Both the position numbers and the translations under genes were made by a program. 64,000 nt of DNA from Calditrichaceae bacterium. Lineage in GTDB: Bacteria > Calditrichota > Calditrichia > RBG-13-44-9 > J075. The stretch covers positions 1 through 64,000 of the forward strand of contig JABWBP010000019.1 of NCBI GenBank assembly GCA_013360445.1, in the 5' to 3' direction. Shown here in pieces: positions 32,346-40,973 of this stretch; the stretch's first letter is position 1, and each line of letters opens with the position of its first letter. The notes beneath the pieces were generated by a model. The model was not told the origin of the DNA. It worked only from the letters and a program-made list of their open reading frames with translations, and made no database searches.

Positions 32346-33860
32346 TTATGCGAATTGGAATTCCGGTTGAACGATTTGCGCCGGGAGCTGCAAATCGGCT
32401 AAAATTGCTTTTTCGGTCGCCTCGGCGGTGAGCAGCACGCCCGGCACCCCCGCACCGGGATGGGTGCTGGCCCCCACCAGGTAGAGCCGCTCCACGTCTT
32501 CGCTGCGATTGTGGGGCCGGAAACTGGCGGTCTGGGTCAATTTCGGCTCCACGCCCCAGGCGCTGCCTAAGTAGTTGTTGCGCCGGTTGCGAAAATCTTC
32601 CGGGGTGAATAATTCTAACACCTCGATATTCTCCCGCAGCCCTTCTAACCCGAACTCTTCTTCCAAAAAACGCAGGATTTTTTCCGCAAACGGCCGCGCC
32701 GTCTGCTGCCAGTCGATGCCGGCGGCGAGGTTGGGCGTCGGAATCAGCACGTACATGCTCTCGCAGCCCGGGGGAGCCATCTCCGGGTCCGTGCGGGTGG
32801 GTACGTGCAGGTACATGGAGAAATCGTCCGCTAAAATTTTGCGGTCGAAAATATCCCGTACTAACTCTTTGTAGCGCTCGGAGAGGATCAGGGTATGGTG
32901 GCGCAGTTGCGGGTATTGCTTTTTGACCCCGATGTAGAGCAGAAAAGTGCTCATCCCGTAAGCTAACTTCTGTACCTTGCGATCGCTCCATTTCTTGCGG
33001 TGCTCTCCGGCGATCAAATCCGAATAGGTGTGCGCAAAGTGGGCGTTGGAGACCACCGCGTCGGCCTCGTAAAGCTCCCCGTTGGCGACCACGCCCCGGG
33101 CGCGCCCATCCCGCACCACGATTTGGGAAACTTCCGCGCCGGTCTTGATTTCCCCGCCGATCTCCTGAAATACTTTCCGGAATGCTTCCACCAGGCTGTA
33201 CATGCCCCCTTTGCTAAACCACACCCCGCCGATTTTTTCCAGGTAGGGAATCATCAAATACACCGCCGGGGAGCGGAAGGGGCTGCCGCCGATGAACAGG
33301 GGATGGAAGGAAAAAGCAAAACGGTTGCGGGGATCTTTGAAATAGCGGGATACTACGGTGTAGGTCGGCAGCAGCGCATTCAGGCGCAGCGCTTTCGGTA
33401 AAAATTGTACCAGGGTATTCAAATCAAAGGGGCGGGCGCCCAATCCATCCACGATCACCGCGTCATATAACTGGCGCACGAGATTCATAAAACGGTCATA
33501 ATTTTCCCCGTCGCGGGGGTGGAAATGCGCCATCTGCTCCTTCATGCGTTGGCTGTCCGCGCTGTAATCCAGCGAAGAGCCGTCGTGGAAGTAAATCCGG
33601 TAGAAGGGATCGAGATAGATCAGGTCCAGGTAATCTTCCATGCGCCGCCCGGCTAAGCGGAATATCCGCTCGATGATGTCCGGGGCGGTAATCAGCGAAG
33701 GCCCCATGTCGAAGGTGTAACCGTCTTTTTTTAACTGGTAGGCGTGGCCGCCCACCTGCTCGTTCTTCTCGAAAATGGTGGTTTGGATACCCCGGGCTTG
33801 CAGGCGGATGGCCGCGGCCAATCCTCCGAACCCGGAACCGATAATGGCTGCTCGTTTCAT
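32346..33860 (-). CDS. crtI: phytoene desaturase CrtI
   Basis: FAD-dependent desaturase converting phytoene to lycopene (504 aa). The N-terminal dinucleotide fold AAIIGSGFGGLAAAIRLQARG is at residues 3-23, followed by GGHAYQLKKDGYTFDMGPSLI. The C-terminal carotenoid-oxidoreductase signature reads GSAWGVEPKLTQTASFRPHNRS, then LYLVGASTHPGAGVPGVLLTAEAT; the HPGAG ending is typical of CrtI rather than CrtD. I took the ATG next to GGAG that puts the Rossmann motif at the N-terminus; a longer frame adds five residues. It lies 40-55 bp after crtD and just before crtB. Confidence 0.92.
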   Translation of the reverse strand: MKRAAIIGSGFGGLAAAIRLQARGIQTTIFEKNEQVGGHAYQLKKDGYTFDMGPSLITAPDIIERIFRLAGRRMEDYLDLIYLDPFYRIYFHDGSSLDYSADSQRMKEQMAHFHPRDGENYDRFMNLVRQLYDAVIVDGLGARPFDLNTLVQFLPKALRLNALLPTYTVVSRYFKDPRNRFAFSFHPLFIGGSPFRSPAVYLMIPYLEKIGGVWFSKGGMYSLVEAFRKVFQEIGGEIKTGAEVSQIVVRDGRARGVVANGELYEADAVVSNAHFAHTYSDLIAGEHRKKWSDRKVQKLAYGMSTFLLYIGVKKQYPQLRHHTLILSERYKELVRDIFDRKILADDFSMYLHVPTRTDPEMAPPGCESMYVLIPTPNLAAGIDWQQTARPFAEKILRFLEEEFGLEGLRENIEVLELFTPEDFRNRRNNYLGSAWGVEPKLTQTASFRPHNRSEDVERLYLVGASTHPGAGVPGVLLTAEATEKAILADLQLPAQIVQPEFQFA

Positions 33861-33915
33861 ACTCTCCTCAGTCATGGTTTTTTGATCCGGTTGAATTCAA
33901 CTTTTTTTATTTGAT

Positions 33916-35514
33916 TTATGTGATCTCAACTTCATCACGGTTTACGCGGGAGCGCGGCATCGTGAAGTCCTTCTCCCTGCTTTCCGCACTCTGCTCTATG
34001 CTCTCTGCGCTCTGTTTTATGCGCCCCGTCCCGCTTCTCCCGGCCTCCTCGATGATCAATTCTGCGGCAATTTTGCCGGAGAGCAGCGTTAGGGGAATTC
34101 CCCCGCCGGGATGGGTAGAACCGCCCGCAAAATACAGCCCTTTAAGCTCCCGGCTGCGGTTGGCGGGGCGGCGGAAGGCGGTGCTGCGGCGGTTGGAAGA
34201 TATCCCGTAAATGCTGCCCCGGTTGCTGCCGTACCGGGAATAGAATTCTTCCGGGGTAATCACCCGCTCGGTTTCGACCTGCCCGCGCAGGTCGATGCCC
34301 CGGCGGCGCAGTTTGCGGAAAACCGCCTCGCGCATTCGCTCCATTTCCCCGCGCCAGTCCTGGCCCTCTTCCAGGTAGGGCATGTTCAAAAGCACGAACC
34401 AGTTCTCTCCGTACGCCGGGGCGTGTGCGGGATCGGTTTTGGAAGTGACCGCGATGTAAACCGTAGGATCGTCCGGCGCCCGCCGCTCGCGGAAAATTTG
34501 CCGGAATTCCTCCCGGTAATCGGCGGAGAAAACGATGTTGTGATGCGCTAACTGGGAGTGTTTCCCGGCCACGCCCCAGAGGAACACCAAACCGGAGAGC
34601 GAGGGCTCCAGGCGGTTGAGCTTGCGCCGCCGGGCCGGAAAACCGTCGATCAGCCGGTTATGGGCGCTGACCACGTCCGCGTTGCATACCAGGTAATCCG
34701 CTTCGATAAATTCCCCGTTCACCTGCACGCCGCGAATCCGGCCCCCCCGGTGAATGATTTGCTCGACCGGCGAGTTCAGGTGAATTTCCACCCCCAAATC
34801 CCTCGCCAGCCGCTCCAGCGCTTCTGCCAGGCGGTACATTCCCCCGCGGATGTAGTACCCGCCCAGCCCGTGTTCCACGTAGGGGATGATATTCAAGGTC
34901 GCGGGGGCCTGAAAAGGATCAGAGCCGTTATAAGTGGCAAAGCGGTCGAACAGTTGAACGGTGCGGGGATCGCGGAAAAAGCGCGAAACGCCCTGGTGCA
35001 GGGTGCGCAGGGGATCGATGCGGCGCAGGCGGAGCAGGGTGCGCAGATTCTCGCGGGTAAACAGTTTTTTCGCCTCGTGGATCGGCGAATGCAGGAAGAT
35101 GGCGGCGGTAAGCTCGTAGATCCCGCGGGCGTAGTCCAGGAAGGCGGGGTAATGTTGCGCGTCTTCCCGGGACAGCTTGGCGATCTCCGCCGCCATTTGG
35201 GATTCATCGCTGCTGGCGTTCAAAACCGCGCCATCCTCCCAGGAATAACGGCAAAGCGGTTCTAAGGGAATGAATTCGAGATAATCTTCCCGGCGCGCCC
35301 CGGCAAACTGGAAGAGCGCGTCGATTACGAACGGCATGGTCAGCAGCGACGGCCCGGTATCGAAGCGATAGCCGCCGGCGGTGAATTCGTTCATCTTGCC
35401 GCCGGCGCGGGAATTCCGCTCGAACAATTGAACCCGGAAGCCGCGCCGCTGCAAGCGGATGGCGGCGCTCAATGCGCCCAGTCCCCCGCCGATGATTGCC
35501 ACTCGTTCTTTCAT
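33916..35514 (-). CDS. crtD: CrtD-like carotenoid 3,4-desaturase
   Basis: Second FAD-dependent carotenoid desaturase (532 aa). The N-terminus VAIIGGGLGALSAAIRLQRRG binds FAD and is followed by RAGGKMNEFTAGGYRFDTGPSLLTMP. The C-terminal signature GSIYGISSNRRSTAFRRPANRS with LYFAGGSTHPGGGIPLTLLSG is the CrtD/hydroxycarotenoid pattern (HPGGG), distinct from the neighbouring CrtI. It probably introduces the 3,4 double bond in a 1-hydroxylated psi end made by CruF. The last ~40 residues (IKQSAESIEQSAESREKD...) lie beyond the family's normal end and are encoded by a GCTCTGCGCTC-type word repeat. First gene of the operon; the divergent promoter lies upstream. Confidence 0.88.
   Translation of the reverse strand: MKERVAIIGGGLGALSAAIRLQRRGFRVQLFERNSRAGGKMNEFTAGGYRFDTGPSLLTMPFVIDALFQFAGARREDYLEFIPLEPLCRYSWEDGAVLNASSDESQMAAEIAKLSREDAQHYPAFLDYARGIYELTAAIFLHSPIHEAKKLFTRENLRTLLRLRRIDPLRTLHQGVSRFFRDPRTVQLFDRFATYNGSDPFQAPATLNIIPYVEHGLGGYYIRGGMYRLAEALERLARDLGVEIHLNSPVEQIIHRGGRIRGVQVNGEFIEADYLVCNADVVSAHNRLIDGFPARRRKLNRLEPSLSGLVFLWGVAGKHSQLAHHNIVFSADYREEFRQIFRERRAPDDPTVYIAVTSKTDPAHAPAYGENWFVLLNMPYLEEGQDWRGEMERMREAVFRKLRRRGIDLRGQVETERVITPEEFYSRYGSNRGSIYGISSNRRSTAFRRPANRSRELKGLYFAGGSTHPGGGIPLTLLSGKIAAELIIEEAGRSGTGRIKQSAESIEQSAESREKDFTMPRSRVNRDEVEIT
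33973..34024. repeat. word repeat inside the 3' end of crtD
   Basis: CTGCTTTCCGCACTCTGCTC-like words are reiterated irregularly. Read in the crtD frame they encode the QSAES/EQSAES tail. Confidence 0.7.
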
Positions 35515-35550
35515 TATAGAATACCCGTTTCAGTTTACTTATCTCATAAA

Positions 35551-35619
35551 AGCGTTATGAGCGTTTTTAATATACCACGAATTTTTACACTTGTCAAGAA
35601 AAAAATCGCTCATAACGCT
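35551..35619. promoter_or_regulatory. 13-bp inverted repeat, probable CarH operator pair
   Basis: AGCGTTATGAGCG (35551-35563) is the exact complement of CGCTCATAACGCT (35607-35619). The left arm also forms a 19-bp palindrome with CTCATAA at 35543-35549. The right arm continues as a direct repeat of CGCTCAT at 9-bp spacing (35607-35613 and 35616-35622). The left arm covers the predicted crtD transcription start; the right arm lies between the two -35 boxes. Binding by the MerR/B12 protein is inference. Confidence 0.7.
35569..35597 (-). promoter_or_regulatory. sigma70-type promoter of the crt operon
   Basis: On the minus strand TTGACA (35592-35597) and TATATT (35569-35574) are spaced by exactly 17 bases, a near-consensus promoter. 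Transcription would begin near 35562, inside the inverted-repeat operator, about 48 bases before the crtD ATG. Confidence 0.8.
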
Positions 35620-35627
35620 CATTTCTA

Positions 35628-35656
35628 TTGACAGAAGTTTTTTCCTGTTGTATATT
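35628..35656 (+). promoter_or_regulatory. sigma70-type promoter of the carH-like gene
   Basis: TTGACA (35628-35633), a 17-base spacer and TATATT (35651-35656) are identical in boxes and spacing to the opposing crt promoter. The right operator arm ends nine bases before its -35 box. The leader to the ATG is about 120 bases and includes a TGCCTACTGCCTACT word repeat at 35702-35727. Confidence 0.8.
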
Positions 35657-35701
35657 AGCGCCTCTTGCAGATATATCGTGTTTTTTGGGGGGCAACTTTG
35701 C

Positions 35702-35727
35702 GTACTGCTTATTGCCTACTGCCTACT
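35702..35727. repeat. TACTGCCTACTGCCTACT-type word repeat
   Basis: Short block in the leader of the carH-like gene. The same words occur at 61375-61390 and 61462-61501. Confidence 0.65.
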
Positions 35728-35785
35728 TTAACATTTTGCAGCCCGGCAATAATCACGTGGAATTTCGAGATATGAGGAGAAGCGA

Positions 35786-36655
35786 ATGAGCCATGAACTA
35801 CAAACCCTGAACAGCATCGAAGCGGCTAATATCCTGGGCGTGAACGTTTCTACCATCAAACGCTGGACCGAAGAAGGAAAATTAGAGTGCATCAAAACCG
35901 CCGGGGGGCATCGCAAATTTTTGATGAGCCACCTGGCGGCCTTTTTGGAGCAGAACAAGAAAAAAACCTCCCGCGCCAACCTGGTTCCCCTGGAGAGCGA
36001 GATCGATCTGCTGCTCAACTATCATATTATGAAGGGGAATTTCGATTACCTGGTCAATTTCGTGCGAGAGCAGGCGCTGGCCGGCAACCGCGAGCGGGTG
36101 CAGCAGGTGTTAAACGGCCTCTATTTAGGGCAATATCCCCTGCACGTGATTTACGACCAGCTGCTTACCCCGGCGCTGCACCAGATCGGCGATTTGTGGG
36201 CGGAGGAAAAGATTTCCGTGATCGAGGAGCATTTCGCCTCCCAGGCCATCCGCGACAGCCTTATCCGCCTGCAAGGGATCATTCGCATTCCCACTGAAAA
36301 AATTGGCGCCGCGCTGTGCCTGAATTTTTCCTCCGAATTGCACGATATTGCCCTGAAAATGGTGGACCACGTGTTAGAAGCGCGGGGATTCCGGGTATTG
36401 TTCAGCGGGCAGATCACTCCTCCGCTGAATATCGAGCAGGTGTTTGCCGCTTACCATCCGGAGCGAGTGTATATCTCCAGCACCCGGGTAGAAAATCCCC
36501 CCGCAACCCAGGAAGAATTCGACCGCATCTGCCAGCTCAGCGCAGAGCATCATGCCCGGGTTTTTGTGGGCGGAAACGGCTTCCGGGCGCTGGAGATCAA
36601 AAATCCCGCGCTGGCGACGGTGTTGCACTCGTTCGAAGAGGTATTTCTCAGTTAA
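35786..36655 (+). CDS. carH: CarH/LitR-like B12-dependent MerR regulator
   Basis: Probable adenosylcobalamin-dependent photoreceptor repressor of the divergent carotenoid operon (289 aa). The MerR-type winged helix is at 8-50 (IEAANILGVNVSTIKRWTEEGKLECIKTAGGHRKF). The helical cobalamin-capping domain at ~70-165 holds the W-x9-EH motif (W138, E148, H149 in GDLWAEEKISVIEEHF). A Rossmann B12 domain follows at ~173-289 with ELHDIA (H186, lower-ligand candidate; the usual motif Gly is Ala) and YISSTRVE. The residue right after W138 is Ala, where Thermus CarH has the second light-state His ligand. GGAG lies six bases upstream of the ATG. In the dark such proteins bind DNA as tetramers; light breaks the Co-C bond and releases the promoter. 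Confidence 0.9.
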   Translation: MSHELQTLNSIEAANILGVNVSTIKRWTEEGKLECIKTAGGHRKFLMSHLAAFLEQNKKKTSRANLVPLESEIDLLLNYHIMKGNFDYLVNFVREQALAGNRERVQQVLNGLYLGQYPLHVIYDQLLTPALHQIGDLWAEEKISVIEEHFASQAIRDSLIRLQGIIRIPTEKIGAALCLNFSSELHDIALKMVDHVLEARGFRVLFSGQITPPLNIEQVFAAYHPERVYISSTRVENPPATQEEFDRICQLSAEHHARVFVGGNGFRALEIKNPALATVLHSFEEVFLS

Positions 36656-36926
36656 AGGCGGGGTAAGGGACGGTTAAACCGGGAAATTCACTACCCCCTT
36701 TAAATTGATTTTGCGCAGGGGAAAGGGAAAAATGCCCCGCTTTGCTCCTCCTTCCGCTTAATTATCCCATAGTAAATTCGCCCCCGCAAAGCTATATTCC
36801 GGCAATCGAAAACGCCATGGACACCCTGAACCGGCCAACCGGTGCGGCGGCGACTTTTCAACCGCGGAAACTGCGCGCCGGAAATGCGGTAAAAGAAACG
36901 TTTTGATACAAGCAGAAGGGATGCAG

Positions 36927-39900
36927 ATGAAATTTCTTTATAAAACCATATTCGTATTTGCCATGCTGCTGGCAGCCCGCGCCTGGGCGGATTTCGCCGC
37001 CGCGGAACAGCACGTTCAAGAAGCCTGGAACCGCTGGATGGAAAACGATCAGGCCGAAGTGGAGGAGAATTTCCGGGCGGCGCTGGCGGAAGACTCTGCC
37101 AACGCCCGCGCCCACCTGGGCCTGGCGTTCCTCTACAGCCTGCAACAAAAAGACGAAGCGGCCTGGCAGGCCTTTACTCAAGCGCTGAAGTACGTGGATG
37201 ATCCTTATCCCTACGTTTTCGCGGCCTGGGCTTCCATCCGGCTCAGCAACGACAAGGACGGGCGTTACCCGGCGGTAGCGGAATTCTGGGAAAAATTGAG
37301 CGAGAAGGCCGACCCGGGCGGGATGCTCAGGGCGGCCGCCAACCAGTTTTTAGGCGAATATTACGAGCAGCGCGGCGACCTGGCGCAATCCCGCCAGCAC
37401 TACCGGGCCATAAACGCCATCAAAGATTGGACCACTATCGGCCCGTTCGATAATATTTCCGCTTCCGGGTTCGATAAGGCGCTTCCCCCGGAAAAGGAAT
37501 ACAAATTTGACAAGATCTACGACGGGAAAAACGGGGTGCCGGCAAAGTGGTTCAAGATTGCGGAGGTGCGCCCGGATTACTGGATCGATTTCCGGCGCTA
37601 TTTTGCTTTCGAGCAGGCGGTATATTATGCCAATACCTTTGTGTATTCCCCCCGAAAGCAGGGTGCGCAAATCCGCATCGGCACTTCCGGCTCCCTGAAG
37701 GCGTTTTTGAACGACCAGTTGATCATCGAATATTTCGATGAGAACAATAACGACCTCGACACCTACATTGCGGAAACGGAGCTGCAAAAGGGCTGGAACC
37801 GTCTGTTGGTGAAAGTGGGGTATTCGGAGATCGACCGCTGCAACTTCATGGCGCGCATTACCGACGCCCGGGGCGAGCCGCTGCCGGGGCTGCAAATATC
37901 CACCGCGAGCCATAGCTACCCGCGCAGCCCCCGCGCCCCGGTGAAGAGCATTCTCAATTTTGCGGAGAGTTATTTTCAGAAAAAAGTTGCCGAAAATCCC
38001 GCTCACCTGGAGAATTATCTTCTGCTGGCGGATTGCTATCTGCGGAACGACAAGGCCATCGAAGGAGAGTTAGCGCTGCGCGAGGCGATCAAACGCGCCC
38101 CCAATTGCGCCCTGCTCCATACCCGCCTCATCGAAGCCTACGCCCGGGGAGAGAAGTTCGACGACCTGGCCACCACCATCGAAAAGATCTATACCCTGGA
38201 TAAAAATGTACCCCAGGTGCTGGAGTATAAATTCCACCGCTATTTAGAAAATGAGCAGATCGATAAGGCGGAGGAGATGCTGCAGCGCTTAGAATCGCTG
38301 ATCCCGGCAACCCCGGGCCTCTACCAAAACTATCTCACATTCTATTCCGCCAAGCGCCAGGTGGAAAAAATCATCGAAACCGCCAAAACCGGCTATCAAC
38401 TCTTTCCCTTCGACTGGCAGTTAGCTTCCACCCAGGCGATGATCTCCATCCAGACTTCCCGCACTTACGGCGAGGCGGTGGATATCTACCGGGATTTCCT
38501 CTCCCGCCAATACCTGGCGGCGGCGCTTTCGACCCTGGCAGAGACGTATTTAAAAGCCTCCGCGGTGGATTTGTGGGAGCAAACCTATCCAAAGCTGATC
38601 GAGTTGGACTCCGCCGCCGCAGGGTACCATTTCAGCATGGGCAGCACCTATTTTAGCCTCCAGCGCTACGCCGATGCGGAACGGTCTCTCCTCAAGGCCA
38701 TCGAGATCTGCCCCAACAGCTCCGAATACCGGAGCAAGTTAGCGGAAGTCTATCGCACCAACGGCGCCCCGGAAAAGGCCCGCGACGCCTACCGGGAGGC
38801 CTTGAAATACAATCCCGCCAATTACGATGCGCGGGAAAAGCTGCGGGAGCTGGATGGGAAAGAGCCGGTTTTCAGCCAGTTCGAGAGCGTGGACATCGAC
38901 AGCCTGGTGCGCAACGCCCCGGCGGCGGAGCAGTATCCCGATAACGGGGCGGTGATTCTCCTGAACGATTTGAAGCGGGTGGTGTACCGCCAGGGCGCTT
39001 CGGAAACCGCGGAAGAATTCCTGGTGAAGGTCTTCAGCAACCGCGGAATCGATGATTTCAAGGAATACTGGATCAATTATAACGGCTACACCGAAGGGTT
39101 GACGGTGGAGAAGGCGGTGGTGATCAAGCAGGACGGGGCGGAGATCGCCGCAGACGTGAACCGCAACCAGGTGGTGTTCAAATCGCTGGAAAAAGAGGAT
39201 TTCATTTACCTGAAATGGCGGATCAAGAACTATTATACCGGCAAGCTTTCCAACCATTTTTGGGACCAGTTTTTCTTCAACGGGTTCTATCCCATTGAAG
39301 ATATTCGCTATTCCCTGCTGGCGCCGGAGGATTTCAAATTTCGCCACGCCGCCCAGAATATGCCCGGCGAGCCGGCAAAAACGAAAACCGGCGACGGAAT
39401 CATCTATCGCTGGCGGCTGGCCGGCGAACCGGCGATAGTGTACGAGTATGGTATGCCGCTTTTGGACGACGTGGGAAAAGTGCTCCATATTTCCAGCATC
39501 GAGGATTGGGAATACATGGTGGAGTGGTATTCCGACATCGCCAAAACCAAAGCCCGCAGTTCTTTCGAGATCAAAGAACAGGTAGAGAAGCTCTTTGCCG
39601 GAAACCCTGGGGCCAGCGCGGAGGAAAAAGTTCAAACTATTTACAATTTCATTACCGAGAATATCCGTTACAGCAGCGTGCCTTTCCGGCAATCGGGTTT
39701 GATTCCCCAGCCGGCGCGCGAGGTGCTGGTGACCCGCATCGGCGACTGCAAGGATATGGCCACCCTGTGCATCGCCATGTTAGAGGAAGTCGGCATCGAT
39801 GCCCACTACGTGCTGGTCAATACCCGCGACGAGGGCAGCAACCGCAACGCCCTGCCTTCCATCGCTTTTAACCACTGCATTGCCGCGGTGGAAACCGGCC

Positions 39901-40688
39901 AGGGCATCCGCTATTTGGATCTCACCGCTAACAATTATCCCTACGGTTCCGCGCCGGATATGGACTTGCAGGGGTTTTCGCTGTTGATCAAACCGGGGGT
40001 CACAGCGCCCGAGTATCTCCAGGAGGGGCAGTTTTCCCCGCGCAATGTAATCCGGGAAATGAAGATCAGCATTCAGGAAGATAACGGCGTGGAAGTGGAG
40101 AAAACTAACCTGAAAAGCGGCTCCCAGGCGGCCAGCCTGCGCAGCCACTACCGGGAGCAGGCCCGGGGAGCCATCGAAAAAAGCCTCCTGGAAACCCTCA
40201 GCGACGATTTTCCGGAGGTGCGGGTGCTCCATTTCCGCATCGACAACCTGGATGAGGTGAACGCCCCGATCCGCTACTCCTACACCTTCAGCGTGCCCGA
40301 TTACGTCGCGGAGGTAGGCAGTTTCAAATTCTTGAAAATTCCCTGGAGCGAGCGCCTGAGCACCGACAAAGCGCTCTCCTACGAAGAGCGCCGTTTCCCC
40401 TACAACCTCTGGCCGGCCGCGGATACCCTGCGGGAAGAAGTAGAGATTTACCTGCCCCCCGGCTGCCAGCCCCTGGAATTGGGGGAAAACGTGCAGTTGA
40501 GCAATCCCGTGGCGGACTATTCCCTCACTTTCTCGCGGGAGGGCGGGGTCATCAAAGGGCGGCGGGAGATGGTTTACAAAAAATCCGTGGTTTCTCCGGA
40601 AGAGTACCGGGAGTTCCGCGCCTTCTACAACCGGGCGCTGAAGGCGGATAATCGGCAGATTTTGTTGAAAGCGTCGGAGGGGGAATAG
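36927..40688 (+). CDS. TPR - DUF3857 - transglutaminase-like secreted protein
   Basis: Large exported protein (1,253 aa). The signal peptide is MKFLYKTIFVFAMLLAARAWA. TPR-like helices occupy roughly 25-120 and 350-650 (GYHFSMGSTYFSLQRYADAERSLLKAIEICPNS). The DUF3857 beta domain covers about 660-830, and a papain-like transglutaminase core lies at about 890-1010 with a complete triad: Cys in RIGDCKDMATL, His in AFNHCIAAV and Asp in YLDLTANNYPYG. The C-terminus is beta-rich. The same architecture is widespread in Bacteroidota-like genomes; the substrate is unknown. AAGGG six bases before the chosen ATG supports the start over an upstream TTG. Confidence 0.85.
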   Translation: MKFLYKTIFVFAMLLAARAWADFAAAEQHVQEAWNRWMENDQAEVEENFRAALAEDSANARAHLGLAFLYSLQQKDEAAWQAFTQALKYVDDPYPYVFAAWASIRLSNDKDGRYPAVAEFWEKLSEKADPGGMLRAAANQFLGEYYEQRGDLAQSRQHYRAINAIKDWTTIGPFDNISASGFDKALPPEKEYKFDKIYDGKNGVPAKWFKIAEVRPDYWIDFRRYFAFEQAVYYANTFVYSPRKQGAQIRIGTSGSLKAFLNDQLIIEYFDENNNDLDTYIAETELQKGWNRLLVKVGYSEIDRCNFMARITDARGEPLPGLQISTASHSYPRSPRAPVKSILNFAESYFQKKVAENPAHLENYLLLADCYLRNDKAIEGELALREAIKRAPNCALLHTRLIEAYARGEKFDDLATTIEKIYTLDKNVPQVLEYKFHRYLENEQIDKAEEMLQRLESLIPATPGLYQNYLTFYSAKRQVEKIIETAKTGYQLFPFDWQLASTQAMISIQTSRTYGEAVDIYRDFLSRQYLAAALSTLAETYLKASAVDLWEQTYPKLIELDSAAAGYHFSMGSTYFSLQRYADAERSLLKAIEICPNSSEYRSKLAEVYRTNGAPEKARDAYREALKYNPANYDAREKLRELDGKEPVFSQFESVDIDSLVRNAPAAEQYPDNGAVILLNDLKRVVYRQGASETAEEFLVKVFSNRGIDDFKEYWINYNGYTEGLTVEKAVVIKQDGAEIAADVNRNQVVFKSLEKEDFIYLKWRIKNYYTGKLSNHFWDQFFFNGFYPIEDIRYSLLAPEDFKFRHAAQNMPGEPAKTKTGDGIIYRWRLAGEPAIVYEYGMPLLDDVGKVLHISSIEDWEYMVEWYSDIAKTKARSSFEIKEQVEKLFAGNPGASAEEKVQTIYNFITENIRYSSVPFRQSGLIPQPAREVLVTRIGDCKDMATLCIAMLEEVGIDAHYVLVNTRDEGSNRNALPSIAFNHCIAAVETGQGIRYLDLTANNYPYGSAPDMDLQGFSLLIKPGVTAPEYLQEGQFSPRNVIREMKISIQEDNGVEVEKTNLKSGSQAASLRSHYREQARGAIEKSLLETLSDDFPEVRVLHFRIDNLDEVNAPIRYSYTFSVPDYVAEVGSFKFLKIPWSERLSTDKALSYEERRFPYNLWPAADTLREEVEIYLPPGCQPLELGENVQLSNPVADYSLTFSREGGVIKGRREMVYKKSVVSPEEYREFRAFYNRALKADNRQILLKASEGE

Positions 40689-40701
40689 CGACCAGGCCTG
40701 A

Positions 40702-40790
40702 GAGTCGGGCAGACCTGCCAGGTCTTTTAGCTGGAAGTGGATGAAAAATTAATGCTCTGCATAGACCTGGCAGGTCTATGGCAAATTAAC
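40702..40790. repeat. AGACCTGGCAGGTCT palindrome pair
   Basis: AGACCTGCCAGGTCT (about 40711-40725) and AGACCTGGCAGGTCT (about 40765-40779) are two copies of a 15-bp near-perfect palindrome downstream of the transglutaminase gene. Confidence 0.7.
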
Positions 40791-40952
40791 GCTTGTCCTC
40801 TCTTTTTTAAGCATGTATTATTGGAAACGAATTTATTCAATTGGGAAGATCTTTATGATCTCTTAATCGCCCAGCTGCGGGCGAATGAACCGCGAAAAAC
40901 ACTGGAATCCGTGAAAAAGAACCTGCGCCGCCAGGGTAAATTGGATGACTGA
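40737..40952 (+). CDS. doubtful 71-aa frame before the GWxTD gene
   Basis: A GTG-initiated frame. Its first half runs through the palindromic repeat and looks non-coding. The second half (FNWEDLYDLLIAQLRANEPRKTLESVKKNLRRQGKLDD) is charged, helical and protein-like, so this could be the remnant of a gene whose 5' part was replaced by repeats, or a genuine small gene with a later start. No family recognised. Confidence 0.25.
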   Translation: MDEKLMLCIDLAGLWQINACPLFFKHVLLETNLFNWEDLYDLLIAQLRANEPRKTLESVKKNLRRQGKLDD

Positions 40953-40973
40953 ATATACCATTGGAGATATTGT

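Noticed and set aside
40737-40860. N-terminal half of the 71-codon frame as a real gene start
   Set aside because: It is made of a palindromic repeat (AGACCTGGCAGGTCT); only the second half looks protein-like, so it is kept as a low-confidence feature.
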